Assembly: GCF_039535475.1 (NCBI RefSeq)
Contig: NZ_BAAAXG010000026.1
Coordinates: 3,281,501 to 3,345,500, forward strand
Reading direction: 5' to 3'
Origin: Streptomyces showdoensis
GTDB lineage: Bacteria; Actinomycetota; Actinomycetes; Streptomycetales; Streptomycetaceae
DNA: 64,000 nucleotides
The notes beneath the pieces were generated by a model. It saw nothing but the letters and a program-made list of their open reading frames with translations. It made no database searches and was not told the DNA's origin. This document shows positions 52,467 through 62,074 of this stretch, in pieces. Made by a program: the position numbers and the translations under genes. Position 1 is the stretch's first letter, and each line of letters begins with the position of its first letter.

Positions 52467-53282
52467 TCACTCGTGACGGGCGAGCTTGACGGCGGAGACG
52501 AGCAGGACCACGCTCAGCGCGGGGATGAGGACCACGTCCGGGAACACGCCGAGCAGAAGCCCGCCGAGCACCGCTCCGGCGACCGAGCCCGCGACCATGA
52601 CCAGGGCGAAGCGGCGGTTGGCGCCCAGCACCGCGAAGCTGCCGTCGCGGCTGTAGCGGGCGAAGGCCACCAGCATCGTCGGCAGCGACACCAGCAGGGA
52701 CAGACTTCCCGCCGTCTTGATGTCCTGCCCGAAGAGCAACACGATCGTCGGAATCAGCAGCTCGCCGCCGGCCACGCCCATGACGGCCGCGACCACCCCG
52801 ATCCCGAACCCCGCGGCGGCCCCGAGCGCCACCTGGGCCCACGGAACCAGGCCGAGGGCGTCCAGCGTCGCGAAGTGCGTGAACAGCAGGGCCGCCGCCA
52901 TCAGCACCATCAGGCCGGCCAGCACCCTGTACAGGGTGTCCGAGCGCATCCGCACCACCCACGACGCTCCGGCCCAGGCGCCCAGCAGGCTCCCGGCCAG
53001 CAGGTTGACCGCGACGGGCCAATGGGCGGCGAGGTCGGCGGCGGACACGGCCGCCATGCGGGCGGGCAGCGCGGTCAGGACCACCACCAGGCTCATGGCC
53101 TTGTTGAGGATGACGGCGGAGAGCGCGGCGAACCCGAACAGTCCGATCAGCAGGGGCAGGCGGAACTCCGCACCGCCCAGGCCGATCATCCCGCCCAGGA
53201 CGCCGATCGCCGCCCCCGCGCAGAACGTCAGGGGTATCGAGCGCGTCGAGCGCGGTGGGGTGAAGGTCTGGTCAGCGGCCAT
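52467..53282 (-). CDS. TauE/SafE-family sulfite or sulfonate exporter
   Basis: A 271-residue membrane protein with eight helices of the TauE/SafE type. The repeat halves begin with IGVLGGMIGLGGAEFRLPLLIG and IGVVAAVMGVAGGELLIPTIVLLFG, the conserved (G-x-G-G-x-x-x-x-P) motif. These proteins move sulfite, sulfonates or organic acids. ATG 53282 is chosen with AGAGG nine bases upstream; 53291 is an alternative. It is divergent from the acyl-CoA dehydrogenase gene, whose operators lie between. Confidence 0.9.
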   Translation of the reverse strand: MAADQTFTPPRSTRSIPLTFCAGAAIGVLGGMIGLGGAEFRLPLLIGLFGFAALSAVILNKAMSLVVVLTALPARMAAVSAADLAAHWPVAVNLLAGSLLGAWAGASWVVRMRSDTLYRVLAGLMVLMAAALLFTHFATLDALGLVPWAQVALGAAAGFGIGVVAAVMGVAGGELLIPTIVLLFGQDIKTAGSLSLLVSLPTMLVAFARYSRDGSFAVLGANRRFALVMVAGSVAGAVLGGLLLGVFPDVVLIPALSVVLLVSAVKLARHE

Positions 53283-53433
53283 GGCGGGCATCCTCTCGCG
53301 CCGCGCCTCCCGCCGGCCATCGGCGGCCTGCGCCTTCGGTGGATGCCCCTGCCTCCCGGCTCGGGATCCGTCCGGTCCTCCGAGTCCGCCCGGCCGCGCG
53401 CCCGGCCGCACCCCGCGGCAACCGACACCGTTT

Positions 53434-53448
53434 CTGACCTTCCGTCAG
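53434..53448. promoter_or_regulatory. CTGAC-N5-GTCAG palindrome, copy 3
   Basis: CTGACCTTCCGTCAG is an inverted repeat with five-base arms, extended by T and A outside to TCTGAC/GTCAGA. It is two bases from the KstR-like operator and about 29 bases from the acyl-CoA dehydrogenase start. It is the third copy of the motif at 31279 and 43623. Confidence 0.62.
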
Positions 53449-53450
53449 AT

Positions 53451-53464
53451 TGGAACGTGTTCTA
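53451..53464. promoter_or_regulatory. KstR-like operator at the acyl-CoA dehydrogenase promoter
   Basis: TGGAACGTGTTCTA fits TNNAACNNGTTNNA at all fixed positions and is a near-perfect palindrome. It overlaps TAGTCT (53462-53467), a possible -10 element, and ends 12 bases before the ATG. No ribosome binding site is visible, so the gene may be leaderless and directly blocked by repressor. Confidence 0.8.
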
Positions 53465-53476
53465 GTCTGCCGTGCC

Positions 53477-55660
53477 ATGGGCATCGCCATCACGCACGAA
53501 CAGCGGGAGTTGGCCAGGTCCGTCCACGGGTGGCTGGCGCGCGCCGCGCCCCCCGAGGACGTACGCAAACACCTCGACGCGCCCGGCGGCGCGGCCGGAC
53601 GGCCCGCGTACTGGGACGGGGCCGCCGCGCAGGGGCTGCTCGGCATCCACCTCCCCGAGGGGTGCGAGGGCGGGGGCGGCGGCAGTCTCGTCGACCTGGC
53701 CGTGGTCCTGGAGGAGGCGGGGCGGGCGCTGCTGCCGGGCCCGTACCTCCCCACGGTCCTCGCCGCCGAGCTGCTGCACCGCGCCGGGCGGGGGGAGGAC
53801 GCCGGCGCGCTCGCCACGGGGGAGCGCATCGGGGCCGTCGCCCTCGGGCCGGGCACGCTGACCGCCGCGCCCGCCCTCGCCTCCGACGGATTCGTGCTCG
53901 ACGGGGTCGCCCCGCCGGTGCTCGGCGGGGCGCAGGCCGAGCTGCTGATCCTCCCCGCGCGCGCCCTGCACGGCACCGTGTGGCTCGCCGTCGACGCCGA
54001 CACCCTCTCCGTGCGCCCGCACGAGAGCGCCGACCCCACCCGGCCGACCGCCGAGGTCGCCGCCGACGGGGTGCTCGTGCCCGCGAGCCGGGTGGTCGGG
54101 GCGGTGGACGCGGCGCTCGTCGCCGACCTGGCCGCCGTGCTCTTCGCCGCCGACGCCTGCGGGACCGCCGCCCGGGTCCTCGACATCGCCGCCGAACACG
54201 CCCGCACGCGGGTGCAGTTCGGGAGGCCCATCGGACAGTTCCAGGGGGTCAAGCACCTCTGCGCCGACATGCTGGTCCGGCTGGAACAGGCCAGGGCGCT
54301 GACCTGGGACGCCGCCCGCGCGGCCCGGGAGGACGCCGCCGAGGTGCGCTCGCTGACCGCCTCCCTCGCGGCGGGGGCCGCGCTCGACACCGCGTACGGC
54401 CTGGCCAAGGACTGCATCCAGATCCTCGGCGGCATCGGCTTCACCTGGGAGCACGACGCGCACCTGTACCTGCGCCGCGCGCTCGTCGCCCGCCAGCTCC
54501 TCGGCTCCGGCGACACCCACCGGCTCGCCGCCGTGCGGCACGCCGCCACCGGGATCCGGCGCGAGCTGCGCCTCGAACTCCCCGAGGAGGCCCAGGCGTT
54601 CCGCGCCGAGGCCCGGGAGGCGCTGGCGCCCGCCGTCGGGCTCGACCCGCGCGCCGCCCGCCGCGTCCTCGCCGGCACCGGCTACGCGGCGCCGCACCTC
54701 CCGGCACCGTACGGGCTCGGCGCGGGGCCGGTGCGACAGCTCGCCGTACAGCGCGAGATGGAGGCGGCGGGGGTCGTGCTGAGCCCGCTCTCCATCGCCA
54801 CCTGGGTGGTCCCCTCGCTCCTCGCGTACGGGACGCCGGAACAGCAGGAACGGCACCTCGCGCCCACCCTGCGCGGCGAACAGCAGTGGTGCCAGCTCTT
54901 CTCCGAGCCCGAGGCCGGCTCGGACCTGGCCTCCCTCCGCACCCGGGCCGAGCGGACGGACGACGGCACGGGCTGGCGGATCACCGGACAGAAGGTGTGG
55001 ACGAGCGCGGCCCAGTGGGCCGACTACGGCATCCTCCTCGCCCGCACCGACCCCGACGCGCCCAAGCACAAGGGGCTCACCTACTTCGTCGTCGACATGA
55101 AGAACACCCCCGGCATCGACATCCGGCCGCTGAAGGAGATCACCGGGGAGTCGCTCTTCAACGAGGTCTGGTTCGACGACGCCCTGCTGCCCGCCGACGC
55201 GGTCGTCGGCGAGGTCGGCGGCGGCTGGCGGGTCGCCCGCAACACCCTCGGCAACGAGCGCGTCCACATGGCCGACCAGGTCGCCTTCGACACCGGCCTC
55301 GAAGCGCTCATCGAGGCCTCGGTCGGCGAGGACGGGGCCGTACGGGCCCGGATCGGCGCCCTCGTCGCCGAGGCCCACGCCCTCGCCTGCATCGGGCTGC
55401 GCACCACCCTGCTCCAGGTGTCCGGCCTCGAACCCGGACCGGGGGCGAGCGTCCGCAAGCTCGTCCAGACCGTCCACCAGCAGAAGCTCGCCGAGCTCAC
55501 CGTCGAACTCCTGGGCGCGCAGGGCGCGCTGCGGGAGGGGGCGGGGGAGCGGGCGGTGCACGGACTGCTGATGTCGCGCTGCCTGACCATCGCGGGCGGC
55601 ACCACCCAAGTGCAGCTGAACGTCGTGGCCGAGCGCCTGCTCGGCCTGCCGAGAGACTGA
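53477..55660 (+). CDS. Two-domain acyl-CoA dehydrogenase, FadE34/FadE22-like
   Basis: A 727-residue fusion of two acyl-CoA dehydrogenase domains, residues about 1-355 and 365-727. The first has [22 protein letters not shown]; the second holds [39 protein letters not shown] and the C-terminal [27 protein letters not shown], the FAD/base region. Double-length ACADs such as FadE34 act on steroid side-chain CoA thioesters in mycobacteria. The start lies behind KstR-like and CTGAC operators and is followed 13 bases later by the SCP2-type thiolase gene. Confidence 0.93.
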   Translation: MGIAITHEQRELARSVHGWLARAAPPEDVRKHLDAPGGAAGRPAYWDGAAAQGLLGIHLPEGCEGGGGGSLVDLAVVLEEAGRALLPGPYLPTVLAAELLHRAGRGEDAGALATGERIGAVALGPGTLTAAPALASDGFVLDGVAPPVLGGAQAELLILPARALHGTVWLAVDADTLSVRPHESADPTRPTAEVAADGVLVPASRVVGAVDAALVADLAAVLFAADACGTAARVLDIAAEHARTRVQFGRPIGQFQGVKHLCADMLVRLEQARALTWDAARAAREDAAEVRSLTASLAAGAALDTAYGLAKDCIQILGGIGFTWEHDAHLYLRRALVARQLLGSGDTHRLAAVRHAATGIRRELRLELPEEAQAFRAEAREALAPAVGLDPRAARRVLAGTGYAAPHLPAPYGLGAGPVRQLAVQREMEAAGVVLSPLSIATWVVPSLLAYGTPEQQERHLAPTLRGEQQWCQLFSEPEAGSDLASLRTRAERTDDGTGWRITGQKVWTSAAQWADYGILLARTDPDAPKHKGLTYFVVDMKNTPGIDIRPLKEITGESLFNEVWFDDALLPADAVVGEVGGGWRVARNTLGNERVHMADQVAFDTGLEALIEASVGEDGAVRARIGALVAEAHALACIGLRTTLLQVSGLEPGPGASVRKLVQTVHQQKLAELTVELLGAQGALREGAGERAVHGLLMSRCLTIAGGTTQVQLNVVAERLLGLPRD

Positions 55661-55673
55661 GGGAGAGGCTTCG

Positions 55674-56864
55674 ATGAAGTCGTACATCGTCGGTGTGGGC
55701 ATGACGAAGTTCGAGAAGCCGGAGACCCGGGACTGGCAGTACTGGGACATGGCGAAGGAGGCCGGCACCGCCGCCCTGACCGACGCCGGCATCCCGTACG
55801 GGCTCGTCGAACAGGTCCCGGTCGGCTACTGCTTCCAGGCCTCCACGGCCGGCCAGCGCGCGGTCTACGAACTGGGCCTGACCGGGGTCCCCGTCTACAA
55901 CGTCAACAACAACTGCGCGACCGGCTCGTCCGCCCTGATGATGGCGCGGCAGCTGGTGGAGGGCGGCATCGCCGACTGCGTCCTCGCGCTGGGCTTCGAG
56001 AAGATGGCGCGCGGCGCGCTCGGCGGCGGCTCGGACGGCGGCGACTTCAAGACCTCGCCGGTCGCCCGGCACTACGGGATCATGGCGGCCGGGCACGGCT
56101 TCGAGATGTCCCCGCCCACCGCCCAGATCTTCGGCAACGCGGCCCGCGAGCACATGGACCGCTACGGCACGACCGAGGCCCAGCTCGCCGCGGTGGCCGC
56201 CAAGAACCACCGGCACTCGTCCCAGAACCCCAACGCCCAGTTCCAGGACGTGTACACGGTCGAGGAGATCCTCGCGGCCAAGACCATCCACCGCCCGCTG
56301 ACCAAGCTCCAGTGCTCGCCGACCTCGGACGGCGCGGCGGCGGCCGTGGTCGTCTCCGAGCGCTTCGTGACGGAGCACGGCCTGCGGGACCGGGCGGTGG
56401 AGATCGCCGCCCAGGCCATGACCACCGACACCGAGGAGTCCTTCGCCTCGGGCAGCTGCATCGACGTGGTCGGGCGCCCGATGTCCCGGGCGGCGGCGCG
56501 GCAGGTCTACGAGGCCTCCGGCCTGGGCATCGAGGACGTCGACGTGATCGAACTCCACGACTGCTTCTCGGTCAACGAGCTGCTGACCTACGAGGCCCTG
56601 GGCATGTGCGAGGAGGGCGCCTCCGGCAAGCTCGTCGAGTCGGGCGCGACGACCTACGGCGGCAGGTGGGTGGTCAACCCGTCCGGCGGCCTCATCTCCA
56701 AGGGCCACCCGCTGGGCGCGACGGGCCTGGCGCAGGCGACGGAACTGGTCTGGCAGCTGCGCGGAGAGGCGGGCCCCCGGCAGGTGCCGGGGGCGGACGT
56801 GGGCCTGGCGCACAACATCGGCCTCGGCGGGGCGGCGGTGGTGACGCTGCTGCGCCGCGCCTAG
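55674..56864 (+). CDS. SCP2-type thiolase / lipid-transfer protein (Ltp-like)
   Basis: A 396-residue thiolase-fold protein. It has [19 protein letters not shown] (nucleophile Cys near residue 82), [20 protein letters not shown] with the second Cys, and [21 protein letters not shown]. This is the SCPx/Ltp group. Some members are thiolases, others such as Ltp2 are retro-aldolases on steroid side chains; the presence of the His and Cys motifs supports a thiolase. GGGAGAGG lies upstream of ATG 55674. It is in one operon with the dehydrogenase and so probably under the same KstR-like control. Confidence 0.92.
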   Translation: MKSYIVGVGMTKFEKPETRDWQYWDMAKEAGTAALTDAGIPYGLVEQVPVGYCFQASTAGQRAVYELGLTGVPVYNVNNNCATGSSALMMARQLVEGGIADCVLALGFEKMARGALGGGSDGGDFKTSPVARHYGIMAAGHGFEMSPPTAQIFGNAAREHMDRYGTTEAQLAAVAAKNHRHSSQNPNAQFQDVYTVEEILAAKTIHRPLTKLQCSPTSDGAAAAVVVSERFVTEHGLRDRAVEIAAQAMTTDTEESFASGSCIDVVGRPMSRAAARQVYEASGLGIEDVDVIELHDCFSVNELLTYEALGMCEEGASGKLVESGATTYGGRWVVNPSGGLISKGHPLGATGLAQATELVWQLRGEAGPRQVPGADVGLAHNIGLGGAAVVTLLRRA

Positions 56865-56895
56865 TCGATGTACGGGTCGGGCCGGGTCTGCGACC

Positions 56896-58356
56896 ATGAC
56901 GCCCATGCCGCGAACCGACACGGGTAAAGCCACCCCCACCGCAGACCCGTCCATACCCTCGTCACCCCCGCCCTCCCGGCTCTGGCTGGTGGTCCTGATC
57001 GCCTGCGCGGGCCAGTTCCTGGTGGTGCTGGACGTGTCGGTGGTGAACGTGGCGCTGCCGTCGATGCGGACGGACCTGGGGCTGACGGCCTCGGGTCTCC
57101 AGTGGGTGGTCAACGCGTACTCGATCGCGTTCGCGGGCTTCATGCTGCTGGGCGGCCGGGCGGCGGACCTGTTCGGCCGCAAGCGCATGTTCGTCCTGGG
57201 GCTCGGCCTGTTCACGCTGGCCTCGGTCGCGGGCGGGCTGGCCCAGGAGGGCTGGCAGCTCTTGGCGGCCCGCGCCGTGCAGGGCCTGGGCGCGGCGATC
57301 CTGTCCCCGTCCACGCTCACCCTGCTCACCGCCGCCGCCCCGGTGGGCCCGGCCCGCACCCGGGCGGTCGGCACCTGGACGGCGGTGGGCGCGGCGGGCG
57401 GCGCGGCCGGCGGCTTCGTGGGCGGCGCGCTGGTCGACCTCCTCTCCTGGCGCTGGGTCCTCCTCATCAACGTCCCGATCGGCGCCCTCGTCCTGGCCTG
57501 CGCCTGCCTGTGGCTGACCGAGAGCCGGGTCACGGACGGCCGCCACCGCCTGGACCTGCCCGGCGCGGTCCTGGTGACGGGCGGCCTGGCGACCCTCGCG
57601 TACGGCATCGTGCAGACGGAGGAGTCGGGCTGGGGAGCCCCGGAGACCCTCGTGCCCCTGACGGCGGGCCTGCTCCTGCTGGCCGCCTTCGTGGCCTGGG
57701 AGACCAAGGCCCCGGCCCCCCTGATGCCCCTCCGCATCTTCCGCACCCGCGCGGTGTCGGCGGCCAACGCGACGATGGCGCTCTGCGCGTCGACCACCTT
57801 CGGCTCGTGGTTCTTCATGACGGTCTACGCCCAGAACGTCCTCGGCTACACCCCGCTCCAGGCCGGCCTCGCCCTGGTCCCCAGCTCGGTCAGCGTCATC
57901 GCCGGCTCCAAACTCGCGCCCCGCCTGCTGCCCCGCTTCGGCGCCCGCGCGGTCGCGGTGGCCGGAATCCTGCTGGGCGCGGCGGGCTTCGCCTGGCAGT
58001 CGACGATGACCCCGGACGGCTCGTACGTGCCGTCGATCCTGATCCCCGGCGTCCTGATCATGTTCGGCATAGGCATCGGCTCGACCCCCCTGGCCATCCT
58101 CGCCACCACCGGCGCCCCGCCCTCGGAGGCGGGCCTGGCCTCGGGACTCATCAACACCTCCCGCACGATGGGCGGAGCCCTGGGCCTCGCGATCCTCTCC
58201 ACCGTCGCGGCGGCCTTCACGACCACCGGCACCCCGACCCCCGCCTCGCTGACGGAGGGCTACGCGGCGGCGTTCCGGGTGGGCGCGTGCGTGCTGCTGG
58301 GCACGGCGGTGCTGATGGCGCTCTGGCTGCCGGGGCGGGAGCGGAAGGCGGCCTGA
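56896..58356 (+). CDS. MFS transporter, DHA2 family
   Basis: A 486-residue 14-helix exporter. Typical motifs are FLVVLDVSVVNVALPSMRTDLGLT (motif D1), GGRAADLFGRKRMFVLGLG (motif A), RAVQGLGAAILSPSTLTLL and the PxG pattern in VGALVLAC-type helix five. Drug or metabolite export driven by proton motive force is expected. It starts 31 bases after the thiolase stop; it may be read from the same transcript. No regulator is adjacent. Confidence 0.93.
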   Translation: MTPMPRTDTGKATPTADPSIPSSPPPSRLWLVVLIACAGQFLVVLDVSVVNVALPSMRTDLGLTASGLQWVVNAYSIAFAGFMLLGGRAADLFGRKRMFVLGLGLFTLASVAGGLAQEGWQLLAARAVQGLGAAILSPSTLTLLTAAAPVGPARTRAVGTWTAVGAAGGAAGGFVGGALVDLLSWRWVLLINVPIGALVLACACLWLTESRVTDGRHRLDLPGAVLVTGGLATLAYGIVQTEESGWGAPETLVPLTAGLLLLAAFVAWETKAPAPLMPLRIFRTRAVSAANATMALCASTTFGSWFFMTVYAQNVLGYTPLQAGLALVPSSVSVIAGSKLAPRLLPRFGARAVAVAGILLGAAGFAWQSTMTPDGSYVPSILIPGVLIMFGIGIGSTPLAILATTGAPPSEAGLASGLINTSRTMGGALGLAILSTVAAAFTTTGTPTPASLTEGYAAAFRVGACVLLGTAVLMALWLPGRERKAA

Positions 58357-58525
58357 AAGCGCCGGTGCGGCACGCGCACGTTCCGTAGCGCAGACGGGGT
58401 GCACTTGCGTGCATGTCGCAGCGACGTCACCGGATCCGGCGAACGTGACGACGTCTCAGTTTGGTTCCTCCTCCTCTGATCATGATGCCGCTCGGGGCAT
58501 CCGTTCACAGAGAAGGTGGTTCCGA

Positions 58526-60331
58526 ATGACCAGTGACCAGACTCCGTCGGTCACCGAAGCGACGCTCACCGACATCGCCACCCACGGCATCTGGGGCCCG
58601 GGCCACAGCATCAGCCCGGCCGTCGTCGACGTGTCCCGGGCGCTGCTCGCCTCCCTTCAGGGCGAGGAGGGCGTCGAACTCCCGCCGGAGCTCTCGGAGC
58701 TGGTGGCGGAGGTGCGGCGGATCGGAACGACCGGCCTCCCGCGCATCACCGCGTCCGACGGCATCCGCCTGTCCGCCTTCAGCATCAAGCTGAAGGGCGA
58801 CGCCCCGCGCCCCGTGGTGATCGTGCCCGCCGGCTGGAACCCGTACGGCTGGCTGCCCTTCCTCCACGCGTACCTCAAGCTGGCGCAGCGCGGCTACCAC
58901 GTGCTCGCCTACTCGCCGCGCGGCATCGGCATCAAGGGCTGGCCGTCGACCTCCGAGGGCTTCGTCGACGTGGCCGGGCCCAACGACTGGGCCGACGGCT
59001 CGTCCGTGATCGACTACGCGCAGGAGTCCTTCGAGCCCAGCCGGGTCGGCTTCCTCGGCGAGTCCTACGGCTCCGGGATCAGCCAGCTGGTCGCCGCGCA
59101 CGACCCGGCCGCCCGGGTCGACGCCGTGGTCGCGCTGAGCACCTGGGGCAACCTCGCCACCAGCCTGTACGACAACGGCACCCGGCACCTGGAGGCCGTC
59201 CAGGCGCTGATCGCCTTCACCGGCGGCCCGCTGGAGGAGAAGTTCGACGACGGGGCCCAGCAGCTCCTCAAGGACTTCCTGAGCGGCCGGAACCTCGACG
59301 AGGTCGTCGCGTGGGGCACCGAGCGCTCCCCGGAGACCTACGTCGACCAGACGAACGCGCGGGGCATCCCGACGTTCTTCTCGAACACCTGGCACGAGAC
59401 GCTGTTCCCGGTCAACCCGGTGCTCGACCTCTTCGAGCGGCTCACCGTCCCGAAGCGGCTGAACCTGTGGATCGGCGACCACGGCGCCCCCGAGGGCCCC
59501 GGCCTGGCCGGGCTGGTGCTCGGGGTGCCGTTCCCCGGACTGGCGGAGCCGACGCGGGAGGCCTACGAGTGGCTGGACCACCACCTGCTCGGCGTCGCCA
59601 ACGACGTGCCGGACTGGCAGCCGGTGAAGAGCCAGAGCATGTTCACCTACGAGACGGCAGCCGTCCCGGGCGGCACCAGGCGGATCACCGTCCCGGCGCG
59701 CCGCGAGACGTACGCGTCCTGGGACGAGGCCACCACGGGCCGCGAGACCTGGTACCTCACCGGCGCCGGTGCCACCGCCGACGGCTCGCTGACCGACAAG
59801 CCGGCCGCCGGATGGTCGCGGGAGTTCCAGGCCGGCGCCCTGACCTCCTCCCTGGCCGGCGAATTGCTCAAGGCCGGGCAGCGGGAGTGGTTCGGCAACC
59901 CCGATCCGTACAAGCTCGCGGAGTTCGAGCGCGACCACCTGCTCGTCTGGTCGACCGACCCGCTGACCGGCCCCGGTGAGGTGGCCCGCCGGATCCGGGG
60001 CGCCGCCGGCGTGCGGCTCACCGTGCGCAGCAGCGTCGACGCCGCCACCGTGATCGCCTACCTGTACGACGTCGCCCCGGACGGCACGGCCCGCATCATC
60101 ACCCACGAGCCGTACACGGCCACCGGCCTCACCCCGAACACCGACACCACCCTCGCCTGGCGCCTCCAGGCCGCCTCCTACGACCTGCCGGCCGGGCACC
60201 GCCTCGCCCTGGTCGTCAACGGCCGAGACCCGCTCTACTCCTACGCGGGCTCGGACCTCCCCGCCCTCACCACCACCACGGTCGGCTCCGCGACCGGCAG
60301 CGAGGCCCGACTGGAACTCCCGCTGGGCTGA
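58526..60331 (+). CDS. CocE/NonD-family serine hydrolase (X-Pro dipeptidyl-peptidase S15 type)
   Basis: A 601-residue hydrolase. The alpha/beta core has PVVIVPAGWNPYGW, AYSPRGIGIKGW and the nucleophile Ser180 in FLGESYGSGISQLVAAHDP; the closing His is in a LFPVNPVLDLFERL or GDHGAPEGPGL neighbourhood. The last 200 residues form the beta-sandwich domain of PepX_C (YLYDVAPDGTARIITHEPYTA). No signal peptide is present. It may hydrolyse esters, amides or X-Pro peptides. AGAAGG is 13 bases before ATG 58526, a bit far. Confidence 0.9.
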   Translation: MTSDQTPSVTEATLTDIATHGIWGPGHSISPAVVDVSRALLASLQGEEGVELPPELSELVAEVRRIGTTGLPRITASDGIRLSAFSIKLKGDAPRPVVIVPAGWNPYGWLPFLHAYLKLAQRGYHVLAYSPRGIGIKGWPSTSEGFVDVAGPNDWADGSSVIDYAQESFEPSRVGFLGESYGSGISQLVAAHDPAARVDAVVALSTWGNLATSLYDNGTRHLEAVQALIAFTGGPLEEKFDDGAQQLLKDFLSGRNLDEVVAWGTERSPETYVDQTNARGIPTFFSNTWHETLFPVNPVLDLFERLTVPKRLNLWIGDHGAPEGPGLAGLVLGVPFPGLAEPTREAYEWLDHHLLGVANDVPDWQPVKSQSMFTYETAAVPGGTRRITVPARRETYASWDEATTGRETWYLTGAGATADGSLTDKPAAGWSREFQAGALTSSLAGELLKAGQREWFGNPDPYKLAEFERDHLLVWSTDPLTGPGEVARRIRGAAGVRLTVRSSVDAATVIAYLYDVAPDGTARIITHEPYTATGLTPNTDTTLAWRLQAASYDLPAGHRLALVVNGRDPLYSYAGSDLPALTTTTVGSATGSEARLELPLG

Positions 60332-60354
60332 CACCCCCGCACCCGACCGCTCGC

Positions 60355-60391
60355 ACGGCAGCCCGCCGATCGGTGTACGGCGGGCTGCCGT
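60355..60391. terminator. Bidirectional hairpin between convergent genes
   Basis: ACGGCAGCCCGCCG and CGGCGGGCTGCCGT form a 14-bp perfect stem with a nine-base loop, midway between the CocE/NonD hydrolase stop (60331) and the response regulator stop (60422). Confidence 0.9.
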
Positions 60392-60421
60392 CGGCGAACT
60401 CGCCTTCTACTCCCCCCGGGG

Positions 60422-61063
60422 TCACAGCCACCCCTGCTGACGCGCCGCCCGTACCGCCTCCATCCGGTTCCGGGTGCCCGTCTTCCCGATCGCGGACGAC
60501 AGGTAGTTCCGCACCGTCGACTCGGAGAGGTGCAGGGCCTCCGCGATGTCGGAGATCGTGGCGCCGTCCACCGAGGCGCCGAGGGCGTCCCGTTCGCGGG
60601 CGGTCAGCGGGTTCGGGCCCGCGCTGAGCGCGGCGGCGGCGAGGGCCGGGTCGATGACGGTCTCGCCGCGCAGCACCTTGCGGATCGCCTCCGCCAGGTC
60701 CTCGACGGGCCCGTCCTTGACCAGGAAGCCGGCCGCCCCCGCCTCCATCGCCCGCCGCAGGTACCCGGGCCGCCCGAACGTCGTCAGGATCAGCACCCGG
60801 CAGTCCGGCACCTGGTCCCGCAGGTCCCCGGCCGCGTCGAGCCCGGACCGCCCCGGCAGCTCGATGTCCAGCAGCGCCACCTCGGGCCGCGACAGCAGCG
60901 CCGCGTCCACGATCTCGTCCCCGCGCCCGACCTGCGCGACGACCTCGATGTCGGGCTCCATGCCCAGCAGCAGCGCGAGCGCGCCGCGCATCATGCCCTG
61001 GTCCTCGGCGAGGAGGACTCTCGTACGGGACAGCGGCCGATGGTCCTGCGGCATCTCGTTCAC
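60422..61063 (-). CDS. NarL/DesR-type response regulator
   Basis: A 213-residue regulator. The receiver domain holds Asp66 in PEVALLDIELPGRSG, acidic residues in VLLAEDQGMM and the conserved Lys in GFLVKDG; the LuxR-type HTH is in LTARERDALGASVDGATISDIAEALHLSESTVRNYLSSAIGKTGTRN. Its kinase is probably the one at 62075, which in most such loci is adjacent. Here about 1 kb with two small secreted-protein genes on the other strand lies between them. Confidence 0.93.
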   Translation of the reverse strand: MNEMPQDHRPLSRTRVLLAEDQGMMRGALALLLGMEPDIEVVAQVGRGDEIVDAALLSRPEVALLDIELPGRSGLDAAGDLRDQVPDCRVLILTTFGRPGYLRRAMEAGAAGFLVKDGPVEDLAEAIRKVLRGETVIDPALAAAALSAGPNPLTARERDALGASVDGATISDIAEALHLSESTVRNYLSSAIGKTGTRNRMEAVRAARQQGWL

Positions 61064-61248
61064 GAGGAACAGGGTAGGGCGGGTGGCCTGTTGGGGCGCG
61101 TCCCTCGCCGCAGCGCCCGGCTCCGACGACCCGCAGCGCCTGACGGAGGTGGCGGAGGCGCTGGACGTGCCCGCCCGTCACCTCATGCCGCGGTCCGCGA
61201 GCTGGGGAAGCGCCGCATCCCCGGCCCGGCCGTCCTCGTTGGCAGCGC

Positions 61249-61501
61249 ATGAGCAACCTCCGCGGCCCCCAGCGGGCCCTCGCCGCCTCCTTCCTCCTCG
61301 CCGCCGGTACGGCCCTCGGGCTGTCCGGTTCCGCGCACGCCGCCCCCCCTTCCCCTCCCGGCTCCCGTCGGCGGCCTCACCGACGTGCTGGGGGCGCCGC
61401 AGCACGACAAGGCGCAGCACGACAAGGCGACCCCCGTCAGCGGCGACGCCCAGAACGCCGTCGTCGGGGGGAACGCCTCCGAGCAGAGCATCGGGAGCTA
61501 G
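61249..61501 (+). pseudogene. Small secreted protein gene with a frameshift at a C7 run
   Basis: ATG 61249 starts a signal peptide (LAASFLLAAGTALGLSGSAHA), but at 61343-61349 seven C shift the frame. In the other frame the sequence continues VGGLTDVLGAPQHDKAQHDKATPVSGDAQNAVVGGNASEQSIGS to a stop at 61501 (given here in two parts: VGGLTDVLGAPQHDKA and TPVSGDAQNAVVGGNAS). With six C the product would be a secreted protein of about 83 residues. Like the DUF397 case, one extra C breaks the gene, so an error or slippage are both possible. Confidence 0.6.
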
Positions 61502-61745
61502 TCCCGGGAGCCGACCCCGGGGAGGGGCGGCGAGGGGCCGGCCTACGGCCGCTGGCCACGGCAGCTCCACCGGCGTCTCCAGCCGCGGCGACGGCGTCGT
61601 CGGCGAGTACGCCACCACCTCCGACGGCAGTCGACCGCGCCTACGGGTGGACGCCCCGGAGGTCCACGAGAAGCCGCACCGTCGACGGGACGGCCGATGC
61701 GAGCGGGCCGCGCATCCGTGTGCGGCCGCACTCGTTGTGCCGTGC

Positions 61746-61979
61746 ATGAAGATCGCACAGCGCACTCTCGCCGTCGTGGCCCTCGCGGGGGCCGCTCTCT
61801 CGACAGCCGGCACCTCGTACGCGGACGGACCGGGCGGCAGCGGTCTGGTGAGCCGTGGCGACCATGCCGACGTCACTTCGGAAGGTGTCGGCGGCGACGT
61901 CAACAAGGGGGTCGGCGAGCTGGTCCTCCGCCAGCCGCTCGTGGCCGTGGAGGGCGTGAACACCGGGCACATCATCTGA
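61746..61979 (+). CDS. Small secreted protein
   Basis: A 77-residue exported protein: signal peptide (IAQRTLAVVALAGAALSTAGTSYA, cleavage near residue 26), then a 50-residue Gly/Val/Asp-rich mature part (SRGDHADVTSEGVGGDVNKG, ending in NTGHII). It lacks Cys and known chaplin or rodlin motifs. It lies by a second small secreted-protein gene broken by a frameshift, both between the response regulator and kinase genes. The function is unknown. Confidence 0.7.
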   Translation: MKIAQRTLAVVALAGAALSTAGTSYADGPGGSGLVSRGDHADVTSEGVGGDVNKGVGELVLRQPLVAVEGVNTGHII

Positions 61980-61989
61980 GGTGCCCGTC

Positions 61990-62072
61990 CTGGAGTCCGG
62001 GAGTCCCGGAGTCCGGGAGTTGCGGAGCCCTGGAGTCCCGGAGTCCGGAGTCCGGAGTCCCGGAGTCCGGAG
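61990..62072 (+). repeat. GGAGTCC tandem repeat tract
   Basis: About ten imperfect copies of a GGAGTCC(C/G) unit fill the gap between the small secreted-protein stop (61979) and the kinase stop (62075). The unit is 7-10 bp and includes GGAGTCCGGAGTCC and CCCGGAGTCC. The tract may help terminate transcription from both sides or be prone to slippage. Confidence 0.85.
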
Positions 62073-62074
62073 TT

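Noticed and set aside
53462..55792. A 776-residue minus-strand frame antisense to the acyl-CoA dehydrogenase
   Set aside because: It is a bias shadow of a gene whose motifs are unambiguous, and it crosses the promoter and next gene start.
60546..61745. Long plus-strand frame upstream of the small secreted protein
   Set aside because: The part before ATG 61746 is antisense to the response regulator and lacks a plausible composition.
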